This document shows, piece by piece, positions 6,881-13,631 of a stretch of 14,340 nucleotides of DNA. The notes beneath the pieces are model-generated. The model saw only the letters and a list, made by a program, of their open reading frames with translations, was not told the DNA's origin and did no database searches. Position numbers and translations under genes: made by a program. The DNA is from Desulfuromonadaceae bacterium (lineage in GTDB: Bacteria; Desulfobacterota; Desulfuromonadia; Geobacterales; Pseudopelobacteraceae). Within the stretch, counting starts at the first letter, position 1. Every line of letters begins with the position of its first letter. Where the stretch lies: the NCBI GenBank assembly GCA_028686145.1, contig JAQUCQ010000044.1, positions 1 through 14,340 of the forward strand, in the 5' to 3' direction.

Positions 6881-7078
6881 TTATTTGTAAGGGATCAAGC
6901 GGGCTATATTCTTCTGGTCTACAGCTGCAACCATTCCGCCCATGCGCAGGTTACGTTTGCGCTTCGTACTCTTACAGGTCAAAATATGACTGGTAAAGGC
7001 TGCGCCGCGTTTAATACGCCCGGACGCTGATTTTCTGAAGCGCTTGGCAGCTCCACGATTGGTTTTAATTTTTGGCAT
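6881..7078 (-). CDS. rpmI: 50S ribosomal protein L35
   Basis: The 65-residue protein has the usual L35 size, the opening MPKIKTNRGAAKRFR, a highly basic SGRIKRGAA and the conserved KSTKRKRNLR. It binds 23S rRNA in the large subunit. AAGGAG stands 8 nt before the ATG. The gene starts 51 nt after infC, in the usual infC-rpmI-rplT order. In E. coli L20 controls this operon through an RNA pseudoknot in front of rpmI. The gap here is short and shows only a few small inverted repeats (for example GTTA/TAAC), so a similar control is possible but not visible. Confidence 0.96.
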   Translation of the reverse strand: MPKIKTNRGAAKRFRKSASGRIKRGAAFTSHILTCKSTKRKRNLRMGGMVAAVDQKNIARLIPYK

Positions 7079-7129
7079 GTAAAAACTCCTTCTTCGTTAT
7101 GATAGCGTAACTATAATGTCTATACGTCT

Positions 7130-7648
7130 TTATTTTTTCGGTTTTGGAGCAACAATCATGTACATGTTGCGCCCCTCAACCCGAGGTTGATTTTCTATGA
7201 CACAGAAATCCTGCAATTCCTTCGCAACCTTTTCAATCACCGCCCGACCGACATCCATATGGGTAATTTCACGACCACGGAAAACAAGGGTGATCTTGGC
7301 CTTGTTGCCCTCTTCAAGAAAACGTTTAACGTTATTTATTTTAAATTCCAGATCATGACTATCTGTCTTGGGGCGTAACTTCACTTCCTTTAACAACACA
7401 TGGACCTGTTTCTTTTTTGCTTCCTGAAGCTTTTTACTCTGCTGATATTTGAACTTACCGTAGTCCATTATCCTGCAGACAGGAGGGACTGCAGTTGGTG
7501 AAACTTCAACAAGATCAAGCTGCTGTTGTTCGGCCAGCTCTAATGCCTGTGAAAGGGTAAGCACTCCAAGCGCCTCTCCAGTTGCACCAATTACACGAAC
7601 TTCAGAAACCCTGATGGCCTGATTGATATTGACGGTCGGTTTTGCTAT
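7130..7648 (-). CDS. infC: Translation initiation factor IF3, AUA start codon
   Basis: IF3 binds the 30S subunit, prevents early joining of 50S and rejects non-canonical start codons. The full protein is 172 residues. The N domain covers about 9-75 and has NINQAIRVSEVRVIG and MDYGKFKYQQ; the C domain from about 82 has KEVKLRPKTDSHDLEFK, FRGREITH and ends MIVAPKPKK. The conserved first 28 residues (AKPTVNINQAIRV and on) are in frame only upstream of a GTG at 7562-7564, and no ATG, GTG or TTG precedes them. They begin at an ATA (7646-7648) with a near-perfect AGGAGGTG Shine-Dalgarno 7 nt upstream (measured from GGAGG). E. coli infC uses the rare AUU, which allows IF3 to repress its own translation; the AUA here would serve the same control. 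thrS ends 50 nt upstream. Confidence 0.95.
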   Translation of the reverse strand: MAKPTVNINQAIRVSEVRVIGATGEALGVLTLSQALELAEQQQLDLVEVSPTAVPPVCRIMDYGKFKYQQSKKLQEAKKKQVHVLLKEVKLRPKTDSHDLEFKINNVKRFLEEGNKAKITLVFRGREITHMDVGRAVIEKVAKELQDFCVIENQPRVEGRNMYMIVAPKPKK

Positions 7649-7653
7649 GGCGA

Positions 7654-7688
7654 CACCTCCTGATAGCAGATTATTCTTCGCTACTATC
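7654..7688 (-). promoter_or_regulatory. infC Shine-Dalgarno abutted by a stem-loop
   Basis: On the minus strand GATAGTAG (7681-7688) pairs with CTGCTATC (7662-7669): 8 bp including one U-G pair, with an 11-nt loop. The Shine-Dalgarno AGGAGGTG (7654-7661) follows with no gap. A hairpin directly against the ribosome site, with the AUA start 5 nt further on, suggests a translational control element; this is inference. Confidence 0.5.
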
Positions 7689-7698
7689 TGACTTACAT

Positions 7699-9609
7699 CT
7701 ATTTATAATTCTTGCATTCCTGGGTTACAAAATCGATAAAATCTTCCGGCTTCATGGCCGGGAGATTTTTACCGTCGCGATAGCGAGGTGTTACCATACC
7801 CTGTTCAACTTCTTTATCGCCGATAACCAGCATGTAGGGTATTTTTTGCAGCTGTGCCTCACGAATTTTGAAGCCCAGCTTTTCATTACGAACATCTCGT
7901 TCAACGCGTATTCCGGCATTACGCAACAACCTGTACACATCCTGAGCAAACGGCACCTGGTTATCCGTCACCGTAACAACAATAGCTTGAACCGGAGAAA
8001 TCCAAAGTGGAAAACTGCCGGCAAAATGTTCAATTAGAACACCAATAAAACGTTCAATCGAGCCAAGGATAACACGATGTACCATGATGGGACGTCTACG
8101 TTCACCGTCAGACGCTACATACGTAAGATCAAAGCGCTCCGGCAGGGTAAAATCACACTGGATAGTAGCACACTGCCATCTCCTGTCAAGACAATCGCGA
8201 AGCTTTATATCTATTTTAGGTCCGTAAAACGCGCCATCGCCCTCATTTATCTCATAGGGTCGACCGGAATCCTTCAAAGCCGATAGCAATGCTTCTGTCG
8301 CTTGCTCCCAATCCGAATCTGATCCGATTGACTTTTCCGGTCGAGTTGAAAGTTCCATCTCATATTCAAAGCCAAAAATTGCCATCACATCATTGACAAA
8401 GGAAAGAACACCTTTAATTTCAGCATCAAGTTGATCAGGAGTGCAGAGTATATGGGCATCATCCTGAGTGAAACATCGTACCCGCATAAGACCATGAAGC
8501 ACACCGGCCCGTTCATGACGATGCACTGTCCCAAGCTCGAAAAAACGGAGTGGAAGGTCACGATAGCTCCGCAATTGTGACTTGTAAATCATCATATGTG
8601 AGAGGCAATTCATCGGCTTGATGCCGTAGCTTTGCTCATCCACTTCGGTGAAATACATATTTTCCCGGTAGTTTTCGTAGTGTCCAGAACGTTGCCAGAG
8701 CTCACTCTTGAGGATCTGCGGTCCAACAACAATATCGTAATCCCGTTTCAAATGTTCTTTACGCTCAAAATCTTCAAGAATAGTGCGCAGCATGGCACCC
8801 TTTGGATGCCAGATAGGGAAACCGGCGCCAACTTCATCAGAAAAAGAAAACAGATCCAGCTCCCTGCCGATCTTGCGGTGGTCACGTCGTTTTGCCTCTT
8901 CAAGACGGTGGAGATACGCTTCCAACTCTTTTTTATCAACAAAAGCAGTTCCGTAAATACGCTGAAGCATACGATTTTTTTCATCGCCACGCCAGTAAGC
9001 ACCGGCAATTGAAAGCAATTTAAATGCCTTGATCCGCGCGGTGGACGGAAGATGCGGGCCACGACAAAGATCGGCAAAAGAGCCTTGGGTGTATACCGAT
9101 ACACGTTCAACACCGAGATCATTAATCAATTCGGTTTTATACGGTTCTCCCATGGCTTCAAACATACTGATCGCATCGGCACTGGTGTACTCATGCCGTT
9201 CAATTTTCTGATCTGCGGAGGCCAGCACCTGCATCTTTGCCTCAATGCGCTCCAGATCTTCCGGCGTAAACGGCTTATCTACATCAAAATCATAATAAAA
9301 ACCGGTCTCTATAGCCGGACCGATCGTAACCTTGGCCTGAGGAAAGAGTTCCTTAACTGCCTGAGCCATTAGATGCGAGGTTGAGTGACGAATAATCTCA
9401 AGTGCTTCCGGACTCTTATCAGTAACAATTTCAACACGATCACCATCAGCCAACCGGGAGTGCAGATCTACCAGTTGCCCGTTAATTTTTCCCGCCAACG
9501 CCGCTTTGGCAAGACCGGCACCAATTGAGGCCGCCAGATCATATACTGTAGCACCCTCGGGAAGCTCACGAGTAGAATTATCCGGAAGTGTGATTGAAAT
9601 AGTAGCCAT
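7699..9609 (-). CDS. thrS: Threonyl-tRNA synthetase
   Basis: The 636-residue enzyme activates threonine and charges tRNA-Thr. It has all domains of the bacterial type. The N-terminal TGS domain covers residues 1-62. The editing domain has HSTSH (H75, H79) and LCRGPH (C182, H186), which removes serine from mischarged tRNA. The class II catalytic core runs from about 245 to 535, with zinc ligands C335 (MNCLSH), H386 (DDAHI) and H511 (MVHRVILGSIERF, motif 3). A C-terminal anticodon-binding domain begins near SPVQAIVV. The ATG has AAAGGA 6 nt upstream. It leads the thrS-infC-rpmI-rplT cluster. The terminator-like hairpin only about 30 nt before the ATG leaves no room for a promoter after it, so attenuation or readthrough from tRNA-Val is implied. 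Confidence 0.98.
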   Translation of the reverse strand: MATISITLPDNSTRELPEGATVYDLAASIGAGLAKAALAGKINGQLVDLHSRLADGDRVEIVTDKSPEALEIIRHSTSHLMAQAVKELFPQAKVTIGPAIETGFYYDFDVDKPFTPEDLERIEAKMQVLASADQKIERHEYTSADAISMFEAMGEPYKTELINDLGVERVSVYTQGSFADLCRGPHLPSTARIKAFKLLSIAGAYWRGDEKNRMLQRIYGTAFVDKKELEAYLHRLEEAKRRDHRKIGRELDLFSFSDEVGAGFPIWHPKGAMLRTILEDFERKEHLKRDYDIVVGPQILKSELWQRSGHYENYRENMYFTEVDEQSYGIKPMNCLSHMMIYKSQLRSYRDLPLRFFELGTVHRHERAGVLHGLMRVRCFTQDDAHILCTPDQLDAEIKGVLSFVNDVMAIFGFEYEMELSTRPEKSIGSDSDWEQATEALLSALKDSGRPYEINEGDGAFYGPKIDIKLRDCLDRRWQCATIQCDFTLPERFDLTYVASDGERRRPIMVHRVILGSIERFIGVLIEHFAGSFPLWISPVQAIVVTVTDNQVPFAQDVYRLLRNAGIRVERDVRNEKLGFKIREAQLQKIPYMLVIGDKEVEQGMVTPRYRDGKNLPAMKPEDFIDFVTQECKNYK

Positions 9610-9635
9610 AATATTTCCTTTAAGAGGGCAAACAG

Positions 9636-9660
9636 AAAAGGCATCGATACATCGATGCCT
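9636..9660 (-). terminator. Perfect palindromic hairpin with T-run between tRNA-Val and thrS
   Basis: AGGCATCGAT (minus strand, 9651-9660) pairs perfectly with ATCGATGCCT (9639-9648) around two central bases; the run TTTTCTGTTT follows on the minus strand. It lies 33 nt after the tRNA-Val CCA and ends about 30 nt before thrS. It can end the rph-rdgB-rlmD-tRNA-Val transcript or act as an attenuator in the thrS leader. I see no strong competing antiterminator fold. Confidence 0.75.
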
Positions 9661-9692
9661 GCATCCTGCTCGCTTCGCTCTGCTTTAATTAA

Positions 9693-9767
9693 TGGTAGGC
9701 GCGGGCGGTGTCGAACCGCCGACCTCTACCGTGTCAGGGTAGCGCTCTCCCGCTGAGCTACGCGCCT
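9693..9767 (-). tRNA. tRNA-Val (anticodon GAC)
   Basis: The minus strand forms a complete cloverleaf. The acceptor stem is AGGCGCG/CGCGCCT, the D stem is GCTC/GAGC, and the anticodon stem CTACC/GGTAG has loop CTGACAC, placing GAC at 34-36. The variable loop is 5 nt, the T arm GGCGG/CCGCC has loop TTCGACA, and discriminator A and CCA are encoded. It starts 29 nt after the rlmD stop with no terminator between, so it is likely part of that transcript. Confidence 0.95.
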
Positions 9768-9796
9768 ACATCAAAAAGCTGGAGAGTAATAGCAAG

Positions 9797-11296
9797 TTAC
9801 GTCATGGATGTCAAGCTGATTTTACTGCCAGAATTATCTCGTTGCTCCAACCTAGCGACATTTTCAACATGAACTGTCTGCGGAAACATATCAACCGGTT
9901 GAATCTCGCGACAGAGATATCCCAGCTTGTTCAGAACATCAAGGTCACGCGCAAGACTCTGCGGAGAGCACGAAACATATATAATCGATTTCGGCCCGAG
10001 AGCAACAACATGCTCCAGTACATTTTGATCGCACCCTTTACGGGGCGGGTTTAACACTGCCATATTGACCGACAGTTGATCAGCTGTCATCTCATCAAGC
10101 AGGTCAGCAACGTCCCCGGCTTCAAACTGACAGTTTTTGATGCCGTTTATTCGAGCATTCATACGTGCATCGGCTACAGCCTCTTCAACAACTTCAACAC
10201 CGATCACATTCTTGGCAGATCCGGCCAGAAACAGTGCAATACCGCCAATACCGCAATACAGATCAAGAACCGTTTCAGAACCGGTGAGTCCGGCCCATTC
10301 GCGCACCTTACTGTAAATCAGATTGGCTCCACCATTATTCACCTGGAAGAATGAACGGGGAGAAATCCTGAAAGCGATATCACCAATCCGTTCCGTCAGG
10401 TACAGCTTCTTGGTCAGAAAATAATCTTTCTGCCCCATAATCACATTACCTTCAGTTGCATTTACATTCTGGACAACAACTTCAACCTCGGGCACCAACT
10501 CCTGCACAAAACGCCCCAGGTGATGAATCTCGTTGAAGGAACGCTTGGAAGTGACAAAAACAACCATCGCCTTTTTCTCATGTACCGAGACACGTACGAC
10601 CAGATAGCGCAGCAACCCCATTTTACTTTGCGGATTATAAACCTGCACCTTTCCTTTTTTGATCCCTTTTCTGACCGCTTCGACCACCTTATCAATGAGC
10701 GGGTGATGAATCGGACACTGTTCCAAATCATAGACATCGTGACTTGCACGTCGGTAGATACCGATAAACGGCTCTGAAAACTTGCCGGCAACCGTCAACT
10801 TTGCTGTCGTGCGATAATGGATCAGATTATCCGGCGAAAGCAGCGGATGCACCACACTATCCGACAAACCGGGATATTTGGCCATCTCAGCCAGAATCAT
10901 GCCCCGTTTCCAGTTTTTCTGTTCGGAATATTTCATGGCAATTAACGGGCAACCGAAACAATCAGCGCTTTCACGACAAGGAGGATTATTGCTCCTCAAT
11001 TGAGAAGGTGTTAGCAGTTTTTTTACATGGCAAAAGGCTGTGCCACCTGCAACGTGATCAATGCCGGCCAGCACAACATCACCCGGCAAGGCTCCGCCAA
11101 CGCGGAGTGTCATCCCGTCTTCGTTGCGGGCGGTTCCATATCCATCTTCATCCAGAGAGGAGATACGCAGCTCCAACACACTTTTTCGAGCCAATGGCAC
11201 AAAGGGCTTTTCTGCAACGGCTGCTTCAGACGGTTTGCGCGCTGGGGCGCGTGTTGCTTTTGCCTTGAAATTTTCGAGCTGTTTTTTATTCTTCAA
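9797..11296 (-). CDS. rlmD: 23S rRNA (uracil-C5)-methyltransferase, RlmD/RumA family
   Basis: The 499-residue enzyme has an N-terminal basic tail, a TRAM RNA-binding domain (about 38-95), and an iron-sulfur cluster site with C107, C113, C116 and C194 (C-x5-C-x2-C plus EQCP). The methyltransferase core follows: SAM motif LDLYCGIGGIALFLA, NPPRKG, catalytic C443 in the YVSCSP motif, and general-base E478 in HVENVA. E. coli RlmD methylates U1939 of 23S rRNA; relatives RlmC and RlmCD act on U747 or both, so the exact uridine is inferred. The start is a TTG: an in-frame TAA lies 15 nt upstream, no earlier start exists, and AAGGA precedes it at a spacing of 9-10 nt. It follows rdgB by 48 nt and precedes tRNA-Val. 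Confidence 0.9.
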   Translation of the reverse strand: MKNKKQLENFKAKATRAPARKPSEAAVAEKPFVPLARKSVLELRISSLDEDGYGTARNEDGMTLRVGGALPGDVVLAGIDHVAGGTAFCHVKKLLTPSQLRSNNPPCRESADCFGCPLIAMKYSEQKNWKRGMILAEMAKYPGLSDSVVHPLLSPDNLIHYRTTAKLTVAGKFSEPFIGIYRRASHDVYDLEQCPIHHPLIDKVVEAVRKGIKKGKVQVYNPQSKMGLLRYLVVRVSVHEKKAMVVFVTSKRSFNEIHHLGRFVQELVPEVEVVVQNVNATEGNVIMGQKDYFLTKKLYLTERIGDIAFRISPRSFFQVNNGGANLIYSKVREWAGLTGSETVLDLYCGIGGIALFLAGSAKNVIGVEVVEEAVADARMNARINGIKNCQFEAGDVADLLDEMTADQLSVNMAVLNPPRKGCDQNVLEHVVALGPKSIIYVSCSPQSLARDLDVLNKLGYLCREIQPVDMFPQTVHVENVARLEQRDNSGSKISLTSMT

Positions 11297-11344
11297 AGTT
11301 GTAATTCCTTTTTATCACCAATCCGCCTTATTCGAAGATTGCAA

Positions 11345-11938
11345 CTATACACTAGTTTCCAGATATTCTCTGAACTTCATAAATGCCTTGGCACGATGAC
11401 TTATCAGATTTTTTTCTGCCAGATCCAACTCCGCCATGCTTCGTTCTAAGTCATCCACCAGAAAAAGCGGATCATATCCAAAGCCACCCTCCCCTCTGGG
11501 TGCAGAAAGAATCCGTCCAGTGACCCTGCCGGTAAATACCTGCTCAACACCTTCCGGAGTTACAAAGGCCAGCACACAGATAAAAGCCGCTTGCCGATAT
11601 TCATCAGGAACCTTCTGACACTCCTCCAGTAGCAACTTGTTATTAGCAGCATCGCCAGCATCAACTCCTGCATACCGGGCCGAGAACACACCCGGGCGAC
11701 CACCCAGAGCTTCAACTACCAGACCGGAGTCGTCAGCCAATGCCGGAAGTCCGGAAAAACAGGATGCTTCACGAGCTTTTTTGAGGGCATTTTCCTCAAA
11801 GGTAGCGCCATCTTCAACAGTCTCGGGAAAATCGGTGAAATCGAAAACACCGCTGACTTTGTCTACAAGGCCGGCCAGCAACGCTGTGATTTCAAGTATC
11901 TTGCCTTGATTACGGCTCGCAACCACCAAATGTTTCAT
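11345..11938 (-). CDS. rdgB: Non-canonical purine NTP pyrophosphatase (RdgB/HAM1)
   Basis: This 197-residue protein of the HAM1 family hydrolyses dITP, dXTP and ITP to monophosphates, keeping deaminated purines out of DNA and RNA. It shows SRNQGKILEI near the N-terminus (substrate phosphate binding), the catalytic/metal-binding ALADDSGL with D69 and D70, GRPGVFSARYAG, the base-recognition GFGYDPLF, and ISHRAKA near the C-terminus. Length is normal. Its ATG overlaps the rph stop codon (ATGA), so the two are translationally coupled; GGAGG sits 11 nt upstream inside rph. The rph-rdgB pairing is common in bacteria. Confidence 0.97.
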   Translation of the reverse strand: MKHLVVASRNQGKILEITALLAGLVDKVSGVFDFTDFPETVEDGATFEENALKKAREASCFSGLPALADDSGLVVEALGGRPGVFSARYAGVDAGDAANNKLLLEECQKVPDEYRQAAFICVLAFVTPEGVEQVFTGRVTGRILSAPRGEGGFGYDPLFLVDDLERSMAELDLAEKNLISHRAKAFMKFREYLETSV

Positions 11939-12651
11939 TTGGCAAGAGCCTCCTGCTGTAATAAAAAGAGCTGTTGAACACCGTTGATGGCGTAGTCACG
12001 CATAATGTCCATCTGGGCGCACGTAAAAGGTTCAGCCTCGGCCGTACCCTGCACTTCAACGAAACGGCCACTTGAGGTTATGACATAATTCATGTCAACA
12101 TCTGCAGAAGAATCCTCCAGGTAATTCAGATCCAGCAAAGCCTTCCCCCCAATAATGCCAACGCTGACTGCCGCAACAGCCTCCTTTAGCGGAATTTCAG
12201 CTAAGAGACCTCTGGACTTAAGCGTTGTAAGGGCATCAACGAGAGCAACATACGCACCAGTTATCGAAGCGGTGCGTGTTCCACCGTCGGCCTGTATGAC
12301 ATCGCAATCTATATAAATTGAGCGTTCGCCAAGCTTTTCAAGATCAGTCACCGCCCGTAATGACCGGCCAATCAGGCGCTGGATCTCAAGCGTGCGTCCA
12401 GTCTGCTTCCCCTTCGCTGCTTCACGTTGCGAGCGCGTATGAGTAGCTCGCGGCAACATGGCGTATTCAGCAGTTACCCAACCGCTGCCTTTACCCCTCA
12501 GAAAAGGCGGTACGGATTCCTCTACCGATGCCGTACAGAGCACCATCGTATCGCCAAATTCTACCAAAACTGAACCTTCAGCATGCTTGGTGAAACCGCG
12601 TGTCAATTTCACAGAACGTAAAGCAGTGGCACTGCGGCCGTCATTCCTCAT
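11935..12651 (-). CDS. rph: Ribonuclease PH
   Basis: The 238-residue phosphorolytic 3'-5' exoribonuclease trims tRNA 3' ends, releasing nucleoside diphosphates, and works as a ring of dimers. It opens with the family sequence MRNDGRSATALRSVKLTRGF. The phosphate-binding residues are visible: R86 in TGRTLEIQRLIGR and G124-T125-R126 in ADGGTRTASITG. The metal-binding acidic cluster LDLNYLEDSSADVDMN includes D180 and D186. Length matches E. coli RNase PH (238). GAGGAG lies 6 nt before the ATG. It is the first gene after the terminator at 12725-12752 and probably starts an rph-rdgB-rlmD-tRNA-Val unit, a neat match since both RNase PH and RlmD act on stable RNA. Confidence 0.98.
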   Translation of the reverse strand: MRNDGRSATALRSVKLTRGFTKHAEGSVLVEFGDTMVLCTASVEESVPPFLRGKGSGWVTAEYAMLPRATHTRSQREAAKGKQTGRTLEIQRLIGRSLRAVTDLEKLGERSIYIDCDVIQADGGTRTASITGAYVALVDALTTLKSRGLLAEIPLKEAVAAVSVGIIGGKALLDLNYLEDSSADVDMNYVITSSGRFVEVQGTAEAEPFTCAQMDIMRDYAINGVQQLFLLQQEALAK

Positions 12652-12702
12652 ATATAATACTCCTCACCTTCAAAAATCAAAACGTGGAGCTGTTCATTAA
12701 CC

Positions 12703-12722
12703 TGTCAACAGTGTCGTGTCAA
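12703..12722 (-). promoter_or_regulatory. Tandem TTGACA boxes, candidate -35 region for rph
   Basis: The minus strand has two perfect -35 consensus hexamers at 12717-12722 and 12703-12708, between the upstream terminator and rph. Neither has a good TATAAT at 16-18 nt (TTAATG or TAATGA for the first, ACGTTT for the second), so a promoter here is plausible because one is needed, but it is not proven by the sequence. Confidence 0.35.
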
Positions 12723-12724
12723 AC

Positions 12725-12752
12725 AAAAAGGGAACCTGATAGCAGGTTCCCT
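12725..12752 (-). terminator. Rho-independent terminator after the zinc-ribbon gene
   Basis: Perfect 10-bp stem on the minus strand, AGGGAACCTG (12743-12752) with CAGGTTCCCT (12729-12738), a 4-nt CTAT loop, then TTTTTGTTT. It starts 35 nt after the zinc-ribbon stop codon and ends the cimA-comEA-zinc-ribbon transcript before rph. Confidence 0.92.
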
Positions 12753-12787
12753 GGAGAAGATTCAATTAGAAGTGGGTATGATCGGAG

Positions 12788-12943
12788 CTACCCGAGGTGA
12801 TTATTGTTGTTTCTTGCCCGATTTGCAAGAATGGTGGAATCTAGGAGCTCTCCGCAACAGGTACACTTCCATGCGTCGAAGGAGCGGACAAAATCATAGA
12901 ACTTTTCAGCAAACATTCGGCCTTTGCAACGTGGACAATGCAT
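12788..12943 (-). CDS. Small zinc-ribbon protein
   Basis: The 51-residue protein has two CxxC knuckles, MHCPRC (C3, C6) and CTCC (C27, C30, with an extra C29), flanking an aromatic stretch (KFYDFVRSFDAWKC), and a short polar Asn-rich tail. Small proteins of this type recur in Geobacter relatives; their function is unknown to me, and a zinc-binding, possibly nucleic-acid or protein-binding role is only inferred. I chose the ATG at 12943 because GGGGGG stands 6 nt before it and the family starts at this Met-x-Cys. The open frame continues 30 codons further upstream to 13033, but those residues are hydrophobic and unlike the family. The gene sits 114 nt after the comEA-like gene and just before a terminator. 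Confidence 0.75.
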   Translation of the reverse strand: MHCPRCKGRMFAEKFYDFVRSFDAWKCTCCGELLDSTILANRARNNNNHLG

Positions 12944-13057
12944 ATAATTCCCCCCTGCTACTGTAATGAAATAGAGATAGCAGGACAGATACACCTTGTA
13001 TGCCAAGTAATATAATTTATCGACCAACAACAATATTAAATTAAATTATCTAATATT

Positions 13058-13615
13058 TTAAGGGTGTTGAAAGTAGGTGCGAAGATTATGATATTTCTTT
13101 TCACCGATCCCTTTGATTCCAAGCAGGTCATTGACGTGCAAAATACCGCCATTATTTTGACGATACGCAACAATTCGCCCTGCCAAAGCAGGACCAATTC
13201 CTGGCAAGCAATCAAAATCAGCCTCACTCATGTTTGAAATATCGAGTGGAATTCCCAGAACCATTTGCTCGGCGACAGTCATTCTGTCCACCTTCAGTAA
13301 GGATGCTCCGTCTGCCTGAACGCTAAGCTTGACAGCTGAACCATTGTGCAGAGGAGTAACGGCAGAAGAACTGACCTTGCACTGTTCCAAAGGGCACAGT
13401 GGTATCGCCATATTTATGACGCTTTCCGCCAATGCATTGGCGGGAACTTCATATATGCCCGAATGAAGGACTTCTCCGCTTATCTTGACAGTTATACTGC
13501 CACTCGATAAAACACGAAAAACCGCAGGAGCAGGAATATCCTGACTCGTGCGGTTTTTGATTGAAAGCGACACCAAAAGAAGCGCCGCACCCATAATCAC
13601 CACGACCCGCCGCAT
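13058..13615 (-). CDS. ComEA-like helix-hairpin-helix protein with N-terminal signal anchor
   Basis: The 185-residue protein begins with a short basic segment and a hydrophobic stretch (about 4-18, VVVIMGAALLLVSLS) that should anchor or export it. A beta-rich SLBB-like part follows at about 40-120, with ITVKISGEVLHSGIYEVP. Two helix-hairpin-helix motifs close it, at about 137-152 (LPGIGPALAGRIVAYR) and 164-178 (LLGIKGIGEKKYHNL), which bind DNA non-specifically. ComEA proteins bind DNA outside the inner membrane during natural transformation; whether this one does is inferred. I placed the start at the ATG at 13615, 16 nt after the cimA stop with AAGG 8 nt upstream. A longer frame to 13753 would overlap cimA by over 100 nt and bury the signal anchor. 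Confidence 0.8.
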   Translation of the reverse strand: MRRVVVIMGAALLLVSLSIKNRTSQDIPAPAVFRVLSSGSITVKISGEVLHSGIYEVPANALAESVINMAIPLCPLEQCKVSSSAVTPLHNGSAVKLSVQADGASLLKVDRMTVAEQMVLGIPLDISNMSEADFDCLPGIGPALAGRIVAYRQNNGGILHVNDLLGIKGIGEKKYHNLRTYFQHP

Positions 13616-13631
13616 TGTTTCCGCCTTCAGT

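Noticed and set aside
10801..11449. Long plus-strand frames (140-155 codons) opposite rlmD and the rdgB 3' end
   Set aside because: Antisense to well-recognised RlmD and RdgB coding sequence, biased composition (many Cys, His, Arg), no ribosome binding site of note.
12960..13010. Possible sigma-54 (-24/-12) promoter upstream of the zinc-ribbon gene (TTGGCATACAAGG, minus strand)
   Set aside because: The GG element is present but the required GC at the -12 position with correct 10-bp spacing is missing.
12944..13033. Upstream extension of the zinc-ribbon protein to 13033
   Set aside because: The added 30 residues are hydrophobic and unlike zinc-ribbon proteins; the ATG at 12943 has a strong G-rich ribosome site.
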